NCBI RefSeq assembly: GCF_035046505.1
Contig: NC_089827.1
Span: forward strand, 61,260,856-61,324,855
Source: Tiliqua scincoides
Lineage: Eukaryota > Chordata > Lepidosauria > Squamata > Scincidae
Direction of reading: 5' to 3'
Length of the DNA stretch: 64,000 nucleotides
The stretch's first letter is position 1. Every line of letters begins with the position of its first letter. Of the stretch, positions 1 through 11,400 are shown piece after piece. A model generated the notes under the pieces. The model was not told the origin of the DNA, did not search any database, and saw nothing but the letters and a program-made list of their open reading frames with translations. A program made the position numbers and the translations under genes.

Positions 1-1018
1 TCCAAAGTCCAGCTGAAATGCCTGCGTGACTTCCTCTTTGCCGACGATGCAGCTGTCACTACCCACTCAGCCAAAGATCTCCAGCAGCTCATGGATCGTT
101 TTAGCAAGGCCTGCCAAGATTTTGGACTGACAATCAGCCTGAAGAAAACACAGGTCATGGTTCAGGATGTGGACTCACCTCCCTGCATTACAATCTCTGA
201 GCATGAACTGGAGGTTGTCCATGACTTTGTGTACCTTGGCTCAACGATCTCCGACACTCATTCTCTCGATGCCGAGCTAAACAAGCGCATCGGTAAAGCA
301 GCTACCACGTTTTCCAGACTCACAAAGAGAGTCTGGTCCAACAAGAAGCTGACGGAACATACCAAGATCCAGGTCTACAGAGCTTGCGTCCTGAGTACAC
401 TTCTGTACTGCAGCGAGTCATGGACTCTTCACTCACAACAGGAGAGGAAACTGAGCGCTTTCCACATGCGCTGCCTCCGATGCATCCTCGGCATCACCTG
501 GCAGGACAAAGTTCCAAACAACACAGTCCTGGAACGTGCTGGAATCCCTAGCATGTATTCACTGCTGAAACAGAGACGCCTGCGTTGGCTTGGTCATGTC
601 GTGAGAATGGATGATGGCCGGATCCCAAAGGATCTCCTCTATGGAGAACTCGTGCAAGGAAAGCGCCCTACAGGTAGACCACAGCTGCGATACAAGGACA
701 TCTGCAAGAGGGATCTGAAGGCCTTAGGGATGGACCTCAACAAGTGGGAAACCCTGGCCTCTGAGCGGCCCGCTTGGAGACAGGCTGTGCAGAATGGCCT
801 TTCCCAGTTTGAAGAGACACTTTGCCAACAGTCTGAGGCTAAGAGGCAAAGAAGGAAGGCCCATAGCCAGGGAGACAGACCAGGGACAGACTGCACTTGC
901 TCCCGGTGTGGAAGGGATTGTCACTCCCGGATTGGCCTTTTCAGCCACACTAGACGCTGTGCCAGAACCACCTTTCAGAGCACGATACCATAGTCTTTCG
1001 AGACTGAAGGTTGCCAAT
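1..1018 (+). mobile_element. LINE copy A, 3' part (reverse transcriptase C-terminus)
   Basis: This is the 3' part of a non-LTR retrotransposon that enters from the left edge. Bases 1-993 are open in one frame (330 codons). The frame starts just before the reverse transcriptase FADD box (residues 13-16) and runs through the thumb region. It ends in a cysteine-rich finger-like tail (CTCSRCGRDC, then HTRRC). A short 3' tail follows, with the hairpin AGTCTTTCGAGACT at 992-1005, ending near GGTTGCCAATAC. No stop or frameshift is visible in the part present. It is almost identical to the copy at 7001-8451, so both are young. The endonuclease half lies off-window or is missing. The clade is not certain; an RTE-like or related apurinic-endonuclease LINE is my best guess. 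Confidence 0.88.
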
Positions 1019-1191
1019 ACAAGATAAATTTGCATGGAATTATAGCCCAATTCTATCAATTTCCCCAAATTTGTATCCATTTCCCCAGAGATACACATTT
1101 GTAAATCTAACTGTTGAGAAAGTTGCTACCTCCATTCATTTCCTGTTCAGTAACTCTGTGGACCCACTGAAACATCCTACCATTCCAGTAC

Positions 1192-1477
1192 CTTGGATTT
1201 GTGATTCCCCCTGATTCGAATGAGTTTCCCACTCAGATTTCAGCTCCATTCAGCCGCTCTTCACAGCAGTCTCCTCGATTGGTGACACTCACGCTGGATA
1301 TCCGGAACTCTGCCCGCAAATCCACTGTCCACCACGGATTACTTTCTTGCCGTGTGTGAGTGCAGTGCCCTGTCCCATAGTTGGTAGATGCTGATCCATC
1401 AAGGGCATTTTCAGGTCCTCCATGTTCATCGTAAGTGGTGGACTGGAAAGCCTTCCCTTCACGAGCCACATTATGGC
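1192..1477 (-). pseudogene. Fucolectin (FTP) domain exon with an in-frame stop
   Basis: This exon encodes the first part of an eel-fucolectin/tachylectin-4/pentraxin-1 type domain. It has the family's landmark residues: ALDGS, CTHT, NPWWTVDL and TNRGDCCEERLNGAEI. The acceptor (CTTACAG) and donor (AAG then GTACTG) bracket 286 bases, exactly the length and phase (1 in, 2 out) of the matching exon in the intact gene at 32107-32392. One in-frame TGA (1233-1235) follows GAEI; the frame then continues with family-like residues (VGNS, then TNPR) to the donor. The stop could come from a CpG change in an arginine codon. The histidine and two arginines that bind fucose in eel agglutinin are all kept here. 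No partner exons were found; the downstream one would lie left of the window. It is either a dead paralogue or a truncated lectin. Confidence 0.8.
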
Positions 1478-2510
1478 CTGTAAGATGGAACAACAATTTT
1501 CCCTCTTGTTTTAAATAACTGGGCCAAAATTCTATTTATTGTGGTGGAAATATATATAGTGTGACATATTTTGTTTTTAGTTATATTATATTCTATTTTT
1601 ACTATATTGCACGCCGCTTCAGGCTGTGGGACGATGTGGTAAAAACCTTTTAAATAAGTAAATAAAATAATGTTTTAGTTACCTTGTGTCTGGGCACGTT
1701 CTCCACTTCCTGATCCCACATGTCGCCAGAGGTCAAAATGATGCCCTGGAAGTGATGTCACAACCAGAAGTGACATCACACCCGGGCTTTTTAAAAGTGC
1801 AAATTGGGGGGGAACCTGCCTCCTCCATATTAACACCTTATTGGTTCCATGCTGTATCATAATAACATCTCATTGGCTCTCAGAACAATCAGTCTCATAG
1901 GTCAGTTCTGAGTTAAAGAAATCCACTTTTTGTTCTATAAAGTAGATGTGTTTTTGTTTTCTGGTTAATTGGCCATAACTTTTGATAGAATACAGATATT
2001 CTGATGTGGTTTGTTTCATTGCATTCTGCATTAAATTACCTTTCCAATGATGTATAACATGATGGTATTATTTGTACATACCAAGTTTTTCACAATTTTG
2101 GCCACTGCATCAAGCTCAGCTTGTTGCCCCCCTGAAAGCTTGTTGCCTGGTGCGACTGCTACCCCCTGCACCACCTTAGCTACACCACTGCTCTGAAGAA
2201 ACACCTTGATCATCTTAGCCTTGAGCAAATTACAACTGCTGAGCTCCAGAAAACTACATTGCTTGGTACAGCAAGAATCCTATGACAATATGTCTGCACA
2301 GGCTGTGATGAAGTAAAATCATCATTATCATCATTATCATCCCTTCACACCAAGTACCGGAAGAACTCATATCCCCATCTGCTGGATCATCCAGCCACAA
2401 GCATCTCTGAATATCTGTTAAGATTATGTTGAACCAATTTGTCACTCACAGTGGACCTTTGCTATAGCTTCTTACCAAGGTTGTTTGAACTGAACAATGT
2501 TATCTTAGAG
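1478..2510. other. No gene seen
   Basis: AT-rich spacer. It holds a short ATC/ATT microsatellite near 2320-2342 and no open frame or splice-flanked exon that I can support. Confidence 0.5.
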
Positions 2511-2975
2511 CAGGGGTGCCCAAACCCCGGCCCTGGGGCCACTTGCGGCCCTTGAGGCCTCTCAATGCGGCCCTCAGGGAGCCCCCAATCTCCAATGAGC
2601 CTCTGGCCCTCCTGAGATTTGTTGGAGCCCACACTGGCCCGATGCAACTGCTCTCAGCATGATGGCCAACTGTGTGACCTTTCGCATGAGCTGTAGGATG
2701 AGGGCTCCCTCCATTACTTGCTGTTTCACATCTGTGATGCAGCAGTGGCAGCAAAGGAAAGGCCAGCCTTGCTTTGTGCAAGGCCTTTTATAGGCCTTGA
2801 GCTATTGCAAGACCTTCGTTCATTCATATAAGTTCATCTTTAATATATTCATTTATGTAAACTTATGTAAATTTATTCAAATTTTAAATGTAAATTAATT
2901 CTTTTTTCCTCCGGCCCCCGACACAGTGTCACAGAGATTATGTGGCCCTCCTGCCAAGAACTTTGGACACCCCTG
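2511..2975 (+). mobile_element. Non-autonomous hAT-type element, family 1
   Basis: A 465-bp element. Its terminal inverted repeats begin CAGGGGTGCCCAAAC on the left and read CAGGGGTGTCCAAAG on the reverse strand at the right. It is flanked by a perfect 8-bp duplication TCTTAGAG (2503-2510 and 2976-2983), the hallmark of hAT insertion. It has no transposase frame. A second copy in the opposite orientation is at 36832-37266. Confidence 0.92.
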
Positions 2976-3708
2976 TCTTAGAGAGTCAGTGCGGCAAAAT
3001 GGGTAGTGTGTAGCTTTGAAGCTGGTCAGAGCCCAAATTAGATGCTATGCAGATGAAGCCTCTAGCCAGGGTCAGCCCAAGGCCTGGAGGGGCTTCAGGC
3101 ATCACACCAAATCCTGCTTCCCCCTTACCCAGCAGTACACCAACAGAGCAACCTCCACCAAAGAGGAAGTGTGAAGGAGAGGCAAGTGGTGGGAGATGCT
3201 TTGGCCCGCCTCTCCGCCACACTTCCTCTTCCATTCTGTTTCCCTCTTCCTTTTCTAGGAAGAGTGGGAAAAGAAAGAGCAACAGGACAGGTGCTCCTTC
3301 CCAATTTAATGCCTGAGGTGACAGCCTTGGTCAGCCGCATGGATGGGCCAGTCCTGCATACAGCAGTCACTGGGTGAGGTTATTGTTTTGTTTTAATGAA
3401 AACCTTCTATACGGGAGCGCAAATGTGACTGGAGAAGCAGCTGTAAGGTGTGTGTGAACCTTCCCCCATGCACCAGATTTCTGATCAACATTTCCCCACT
3501 AGCTTTTTTCCCACTGGCAAGTGATCTGATACTCCTGTTGTTCAGTTACTCACAAGGCTGAATCACACCCACATTCAGATGGGCACAAGTCCTTAAAGTC
3601 CAGCTCTACAGTCACATGTGCACTGCAAACTGGGAGTAGAGAATTCATTCACTGTGCATCTCTCACATCATGGGCATGGAGCTAGCTGGTGAAGGTTACT
3701 GACAGTGC

Positions 3709-3956
3709 AAGCCTATGCGTGTCCATTCAGAAGCAAGTCCCATTCAGAAGCAAGTCCCACTGAGTTCACTTACCTTGCAGGTAAGTGCATCTAGGATTGC
3801 AGCCTGAATATGATAACAATCTCCGAGGAGCAGGCAAGGCATCACAGCCTCAGATAAGCAAGACTAATAGCACAATCCTATGCATGTCTGCTCATAAGTA
3901 ATTTCCATTGTGTTCAATGGGATCTGTTCCCACCAAAGTGTGTACAGGATTGAAGC
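3709..3956. repeat. Two foldback repeat copies (CCTATGCA...TGCATAGG family)
   Basis: Two diverged copies (about 3709-3800 and 3866-3956) of a roughly 85-bp inverted repeat. The core reads AATCCTATGCA, then a spacer with AGTCCCATTG, then the reverse complement. Many more copies lie at 38.8-46.6 kb. Confidence 0.65.
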
Positions 3957-4842
3957 CTAGCTGGGAACATCACATCATAGGGTTCAGAAATTCCAGCATT
4001 GAGCCATTTTTCTTGGCCTGGTGGGTAGCAAGATATTGGCACAACCAACACTTGGATAAAGCACCCAAATCGGCACATGCACACCACTTCAGTGTTAAAA
4101 TATAACCCAGCACTGAAGGTCAGTATATATTTTATCACCAGAATCAATGTTTTGTGGGCTGCAGCAGATCAGAAAGACTGCAAGTGTGGCTGAATGACTG
4201 CATACTCAGGGCTCTGTCAAAGGGAAGGATAGCCTGAATCATCTGTTTAATAAACACAGGAAGATATTTTTGGTCTGGCGTTTTTCTCTGTGGGTGGGTG
4301 GGAAGCATAAGATACAATCACCTCCCCACACCTTCATCCTGAAAAGGTACAGCTCAGAAAATGCTTGACTACTTGGTTTTGACAACTGCGTAATCCACAG
4401 CCCAATCCTAACCTGCGCTGGAACAGGGAGGCCAGCTGGACTGCCCCATATCCAATGCAGGGTTGGGGCTGTCTATGGTTCAGCCTGGGGCAAGGGAAAT
4501 TCATTCCTCTTATCTGGGGTAACATGGCAGCAGCCCCAATGGGGCTACTTAGATCTGTGCCATCTACAGATCCGAGCAGCCTGGAGCTGCGCCGGGTAGC
4601 CCAGCACTGGGGTTAGTGGCCATGGCCTGCCCACAGGCCCGCATGCCACCCGCCGGCCTCCTGTCCCAGAACACTCTGCTCCGCCCTCCCCCTGGCCCCC
4701 AGACCTACACGCAAGCCCAGCTGGTGTGAACTTCCTGGTCCACGCCATCATGGACTCTGGATCTGGCCTTCATGACTCAGAATGAGCACAAATGTCCTTT
4801 ACAGCATGTTTGCAACACTCCCAGGTTGGCATAAGGGACTGA

Positions 4843-5021
4843 GGGCCCAATCCTATCCACCTTTCCAGCTCTGACGCAGCCATACCGATAAAGCATGTGC
4901 TGCATCCTGTGGTAGGGGGGCAGCCATGGAGGCCTCCTCTGGATTGGGGAATGTTTGTTCCCTTTTCTCAGGGCTGCATTACAGCTGCACTGGAACCGGA
5001 AAGTTGGATAGGATTAGGCCC
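4843..5021. repeat. Foldback repeat, GGGCCCAATCCTATCC family
   Basis: An inverted repeat of about 179 bp. The left arm starts GGGCCCAATCCTATCCACC and the right arm ends GTTGGATAGGATTAGGCCCT. Related copies are at 15113-15289 and 47643-47803. It is MITE-like in form; no target duplication could be fixed. Confidence 0.65.
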
Positions 5022-5490
5022 TTACACCGGCCCAGCACAATCTCTGGATTGTGCTCCCTGTTGCTGAGAAATGGGGTGGCTCTGGATGGTACTTGAGCAC
5101 CTGGTTCATCCTGGCCTTATGGTCAAGAAGGAACACACAGGGGAGTGTGAGCTGACAGATTCTGAAGTGGGGGGGGGGGAGAGAGAGGGTCAGAAGGAAG
5201 GGAGGCAAGGAGCTAGGCTAGAGCATGTCAAGGAGAAGTCCAGCCCTTCTCCCTGCAATGTAACTTGCAGGCACTAAGATACATGTTACATACTAACCGT
5301 TAGTATGTAAAGTACATGTTATATAAGTGCACCCCCAAAGCCCTTTCTATAAAACAATAAGAAAGATGCAAAATTGCCTCAAGAGGGAGATTTAGAGTGG
5401 GGAAGTGGCAGGGAAGAGAGATAGTGCTGAACCTTCTCCTTACCCACCCTTTCCACGCCCCCCCAAATCACTAACTCCATTAAATTCCAC
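5022..5490. other. No gene seen
   Basis: Intergenic sequence with a short G/GA-rich run near 5167-5188. Nothing else is supported. Confidence 0.4.
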
Positions 5491-6878
5491 TGTTGCAAGG
5501 TCAGCAGCAAAGTTCAAAAGCAAACTCAGTAGGCAAGAGTGGTGATTGTCTGCAAGCTTTATTTTGTTGCCAGCAACGGGCTTCTCTGGGACTCCTGTCC
5601 AAATGAAGAGAGCAATACAAGCTATGTGGGAACTCTCAGTGCCTCCAGAGAAAAGCAGTGTTCCAGTGTGAGCCTTTTGCTTATATAGTATTTTGGCTTC
5701 TTTGTCAGAGGAGTCTTACATTTCATTGGCTGGGGTTATGACATCAGAGATGGAGGCTTTCTCAGGATTGGTCAGTTTCAAGTTACAAGTCAAAATTTAC
5801 ATTTGAGACATTGTTTCCAATCAACCACTAGATGGCAGCCTTTACTCATTTATTACTGGCCTTTGGTATGTCTTTATTTCTGCTAACCTCTGTTTAAACT
5901 AAACCTTTTGATCTTTCCTTTATTAATTCCCTTTATATGACTGTGCTATTGTGATGCATAGTGGCATAAACTTATATTTAATTCAAAACAAACTAACTTT
6001 ATTGTAAATGAAGATTTTAAGAGACTTTTCTCTTTATTTTAGTTAAATCCAGCTTTCTCTGTCAGCTTAGAGGCTCTGACAGAGATTCTCAGGAATGTTT
6101 TGCTAATTAGGGGCCTTTTCATATCATCTTGTTCCTGTCCATTTCTGCTTATCCGTTCCTGTCTGTTTCTGCTGATGTCTGTATTTGTCAAACTCTATTT
6201 TAATTAGCAACAGATTTACTGCCTTTGCCAAGGCCTTTCTTCCTATTAAAATGTTAGTGCTATCTCTATAACCTGTGTACAACCCCTAGTTTTCTCGCTT
6301 CTTGCAATAATTTATTATTGCAAGTGCCAAGAGATAGGGCTTCCTGATTAATTGGAGCAGGCACATCCTGGCTACCCTTTATTTGCTATCTAAATCTGTC
6401 TCTCCTTTTGAGTTGTAACTCTTCTTGGTTCCAATTAAAAATGACAGGCGGGCCTTGAGTTCTTTGAAGCCTTACAGAGAAGTCTTATCTGTGAGGTGTT
6501 GTTTTCCTTCACATTCCAGTCTCCTTGTTAGACTCTAATTTTTGCTAAGGTTGCATTTTGAATTACATCCGAAACTTAAGTCACTTTTAATTCAATGATT
6601 TCCACTTATTCTGTATATTTCTGTAATCAAACCATTCTAACTGCTAAAACTCATTCTTCCATATATATTGTTAATTTTACTCTATAACTATTAAGGCAGT
6701 GAAGAATGTTAACATACATGCTTACTTAATAATTCATTTTACATTTCTATGAAACTTTGGTGCGTTGCTTTGGCATGGTTCTGTTTAGTTTCATCTGTCA
6801 TACTTGCAATTAAACTTGACAGCTGGAAATTCCAGCTTCTTAGTTCTTTGAAGTTTGAACCTTATCTTGTTCTTGACA
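5491..6878 (-). mobile_element. Candidate solo LTR of a retrovirus-like element (fossil)
   Basis: On the minus strand this block has the plan of a long terminal repeat: it starts TGTCAAG and ends GCAACA. It has a TATA-like box (5691-5700) and, about 130 bases further on, an AATAAA signal (5558-5563) followed by a GC-poor end segment. No internal gag, pol or env coding sequence lies next to it, so it would be a solo LTR. No target duplication was found, so both ends are provisional and the family is not assigned. Confidence 0.45.
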
Positions 6879-7000
6879 GTTTTAGCTAAAAACATTCCTT
6901 GCTGATTTACAGCTTGCCTGCTGCTTCAGTTTGGAAACAAAGGACCAGAATAATGCTCTCTGGTATTGAACATATAAGCATTGCTATACATTTGGTACAT

Positions 7001-8451
7001 CCAGAATCACAGTGCGGATTCCGAGCCAACAGGTCCACCACTGATATGGTATTCTCCCTTAGTCAACTGCAGGAGAAATGCAGGGAACAACGACAGCCAC
7101 TCTTTATAGCCTTCATAGATCTCATGAAGGCCTTCGACCTGGTAAGCAGGGATGGCCTCTTCAAGATTCTCCCCAAGATTGGATGTCCACCCAGGCTCCT
7201 CAGCATCATCAGATCCTTCCACAAGGACATTAAGGGCACTGTTGTCTTCGATGGCTCCACATCAGACCCCTTTGACATCCGAAACGGCGTGAAGCAGGGC
7301 TGTGTTCTTGCACCAACCTTGTTTGGGATTTTCTTCGCTGTCCTGCTGAAGCATGCCTTTGGAACTGCAACAGAAGGCATCTATCTCCGGACCAGATCAG
7401 ATGGAAAGCTCTTCAACCTCTCTAGACTGAGAGCAAAGTCCAGCTGAAATGTCTGCGTGACTTCCTCTTTGCCGACGATGCAGCTATCACTACCCACTCT
7501 GCCAAAGATCTCCAGCAGCTCATGGATCGTTTTATCAAGGCCTGCCAAGATTTTGGACTGACGATCAGCCTGAAGAAAACACAGGTCATGGTTCAGGACG
7601 TGGACTCACCTCCCTGCATTACAATCTCTGCACATGAACTGGAGGTTGTCCATGACTTTGTGTACCTTGGCTCAACGATCTCCGACACTCTTTCTCTCGA
7701 GACCGAACTAAACAAACACATTGGTAAAGCAGCTACCACGTTTTCCAGACTCACAAAGAGAGTCTGGTCCAACAAGAAGCTGACGGAACATACCAAGATC
7801 CAGGTCTACAGAGCTTGCGTCCTGAGTACACTTCTGTACTGCAGCGAGTCATGGACTCTTCACTCACAACAGGAGAGGAAACTGAACGCTTTCCACATGC
7901 GCTGCCTCCGACTCATTCTTGGCATCACCTGGCAGGACAAAGTTCCAAACAACACAGTCCTGGAACGTGCTGGAATCCCTAGCATGTACGCACTACTGAA
8001 ACAGAGATGCCTGCGTTGGCTCGGTCATGTCGTGAGAATGGATGATGGCCGGATCCCAAAGGATCTCCTCTATGGAGAACTCGTGCAAGGAAAGCGCCCT
8101 ACAGGTAGACCACAGCTGCGATACAAGGACATCTGCAAGAGGGATCTGAAGGCCTTAGGAGTGGACCTCAACAAGTGGGAAACCCTGGCCTCTGAGCAGC
8201 CCACTTGGAGGCAGGCTGTGCAGCATGGCCTTTCCCAGTTTGAAGAGACACTTGGCCAACAGTCTGAGGCTAAGAGGCAAAGAAGGAAGGCCCATAGCCA
8301 GGGAGACAGACCAGGGACAGACTGTACTTGCTCCCGGTGTGGAAGGGATTGTTACTCCCGAATCGGCCTTTTCAGCCACACTAGACGCTGTTCCAGAACC
8401 ACCTTTCAGATCGCGATACCATAGTCTTTCGAGACTGAAGGTTGCCAACTA
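7001..8451 (+). mobile_element. LINE copy B, 5'-truncated, with target-site duplication
   Basis: A 1451-bp copy of the LINE at 1-1018, reaching further 5'. It starts inside the reverse transcriptase (QCGFRANRST, then FIDLMKAFD and NGVKQGCVLAPTLF). It continues through FADD near 7460 to the same finger-like C-terminus, a stop at 8422-8424 and the same hairpin tail (8423-8436). It is flanked by a 17-bp duplication with one mismatch: CTATACATTTGGTACAT (6984-7000) and CTATACATTTGGTTCAT (8452-8468). This fixes both ends and shows target-primed insertion. The reading frame is broken once, near 7430-7447, where about one base is missing compared with copy A. The 5' truncation and single break suggest a recent insertion. 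Confidence 0.93.
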
Positions 8452-11400
8452 CTATACATTTGGTTCATTAACATAAGTAAACATTTGCATAAATGATTAG
8501 TTTCAGCATAATGGCTACATACACTCATAACATGGCATAACATTTGCTTCATTAAACATTTGGTCTGTTAGCATAAGTGACTTCATGGCCTTGTCTCACC
8601 ACCACCATCATCCCCACATGCAGTGTTTCCAATGTGTGTGTGCCCCTGCAAATGCGCATTTTGTGAACCACATGGAACAATTTACTGCTTAGGGCTGTGC
8701 AAAGAAATGGTGGGTGGGGAAAGAATTTAGCACCCTTTAGCGTCTGCACCGCTTCTCCCCTCTAAATGTCTCCCTCCCAAAAGCCAGGGTATTGGGGCAC
8801 CATTCCATGCATCAATGTGCTATGAGTTGGTGGCTCCTAATATGTGTTGGAGTTGGTGCAACTCCATCTGCTGTTCAGAGGGTGATGTCAAACTATGGCC
8901 CAGAGACTCTAGCCTTTCTACCTATTCTCTCTGTGATCTTTATGGGTGTGGCCCTAACCCTTTATCCTTCCCTTCTCCTCTGAGCACTTCCTCTTGTCCT
9001 CTGACCACCAACCTGTCAGGCTTTGATGCCCAGGCCATCTTGAGCACAAGGCATGAAGGGCGAGGCAGCTCTAGGGCCTTGCTATCTCTGTTAGCTGAAC
9101 CTCTGATCCTAATCAGATGCTGTAAATATGCATTCTATGGAACTGTAAGTAAACAACTTCTTTTCTATGCAACTGTAACAAGCCATTGCCTCTTTGTCTT
9201 TTTATTGAATAACAGTCAGCCAGGTGAGGGAGGTTCCCTGGGGTGATACCCAAAAGGGGGGGGGTAGCTGCTTAAGCTACTCTGCTTCCCCCCAAAGAAG
9301 AAACTATTTTTTATTTCCTCCAACAATATGTTGTCCAACCGATAACAGAAAGCAAACTCAGACAAATCGAGTTGCATGCTCTGATGTTTATTCTTTTTTT
9401 CCAACAAGGAGGGATGGATGAAAGCAGGGCTGGCATTAAGACAGACATACATATGATTTGCTGGAGAGGGTTCTTGAATTGCAAGCATACATCGCCATCA
9501 TTGTGGGAGAGGACAACCCTGTGGGCTCATTTTTACTGGACGGTTCCGGGGGGAAGGAGAGATCTTTGTTTTACGAGCACTCTTTGGGGAAGGGTGGAAG
9601 TGGTGGTATTTTGGGGGTAAGCTTACAAAGATACGGGCTCCTGACGTCACAACTAATGTCATTCCATTTGGTGTATGCTAAGGGAAGAAAAAGAGACAGT
9701 TGTTTAGATCTCCAGGTCATCGTGTATTTGTGGCACCTTTGGAGGGTATCCCAATACAGTATTTGCCCAGTGGTACTACTGACTTTGACAACTATGAAGA
9801 TCAGGTATTTACCTGTTGACAGTTGTTGCTTGATGATTGCAGGCTCAGATTATGACTCAAACATATGAAACAGTCATTGGCCATCACAACCCACAGCTTC
9901 CATAGCTCTCACCAATGATCAGTGAAGGCCATTCACACATTCAGCTGATGCAATATTCTAACATTGAACATATATGCATGTGAATGTGCGAACACGAACA
10001 TCGGAAGCTGCTGCCTACAGTCTGACCATTGGTCCATCTCACTTTCTTCAGTGGCTGGCAGCAGCTCTGTAGGGTTTTAAACAGGGGTCTTTCCCAGCCA
10101 GGACTTGAACTGGGGACTTGTGAATGAGCCCTGCCACTGAGCTTCAGCAGACCTTCCCCTAAATTCAGCCCCTAGTTTCAACTTTTCAAATGCTGCCGGA
10201 ATGGCAGATTCTGTTGGGACAGACACACCACAAGGCATTCATTAATCATAGCATTAAGACCAGTCCAAGCTGCAATGGAAGCCAGAATTATACTGTTCTA
10301 GTTGCTGGCTGACTAATCCTCTGATGGAACGGTCAGCAGATCGGAGCTCGTGGCTGTGAGCCAAGGAGGCCACTTGTGCAGAGTCAGACCAGTGGTCCAT
10401 CTAAATCAGTACCATCTACACCAGGGTGGCCAACCTTTCAACTTTAGGTCTCCTGGACCTTTAACAATTGTGCACCACAGAATTTCAGCAGGTACAGCTT
10501 ATCAGATGACCAGCTGGTCTCCACCAACAGGCAGCAGGTGGAAAAGGTTGGCAAGTCTGCAAGAGCAGCCAAGCTGAAAAGTGTGTGAGAGAAGCAGGAC
10601 TTTCACACTTTTCCTTCCACCCTCCCGAGACTCATCTGCCCAACAAACTGCTGCTTACGCACCACGGGAGCGCATCAGTTGAGTGCAGTACTCATTGTTT
10701 CCAAAATTATCAGGCTGTATTGGCGAATCCCAAGACGTGTAGTCCAACTTGGAGCGATCAGTCCATGACCATTGTCGATTCTGCAGACAGAGGTCAAGCA
10801 ACCGAATCAGCAGAGGGATGGAGTCAGTGGAAGATGCAACAGGAGACCTGGGGACAGGCCTTGGGATGGCTCAGGAATCCAGTAATGGCCAGAGGAACCT
10901 GTGGAGCGCCCAGAATGCTGCCAGCGCTGGGTGGCCCTGGGTTTGATTTCCATTTCCTGGAAAGGGCAGGACCAGCTGCTGCAGCCATTCATTTTGGGCC
11001 AGGCGTCTGCCGGGTGGGGATGGCCAGAGTGGGAGGCTTTCACCACTGGTTGGAGCAGGGCTGACCCAGCCATGAAGTGAACAACGTAGCTTGCATCAGT
11101 GGTAGATGGGGGGGGAGCAGCAGATTCAGGGTGCTCTTCATCCACAGTCTGCTGCTATCACCCCCCCTCCAGCCTACCACAGATGCAGGCCATCTTAATC
11201 CACTTCCCACATGCTAGAAAATGGATCATCTGCCTCACAACCCCCTCTCTTCTTTCCTTCCTTGTGTGATCGGGCTGCAAAAGAACGGAGCAACAAGAAG
11301 GGGCAGCAAAGCAGCTCACCACTGCTGGCACAGTTTGTTTGTTTGGGGCGGGCAGCGGCAAGCTGCTTTTCTTCCCTCTGCCCTTGCTCCTTTCTCAGGC

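Noticed and set aside
639-1098. Minus-strand open frames across the LINE copies (also near 8155-8448 and 58080-58488)
   Set aside because: They are shadows of the LINE coding strand, repeated identically in each copy.
9348-9410. Second LTR end similar to the one near 5515-5560
   Set aside because: Only a short shared phrase (AAAGCAAACTCAG) with no TATA, termini or duplication.
9993-10155. tRNA gene
   Set aside because: Only box-B-like and arm-like pieces are present; no complete cloverleaf could be drawn.
10585-11064. 159-codon plus-strand open frame
   Set aside because: It has no domain and lies in GC-rich repeat-like sequence with an equally open minus strand.
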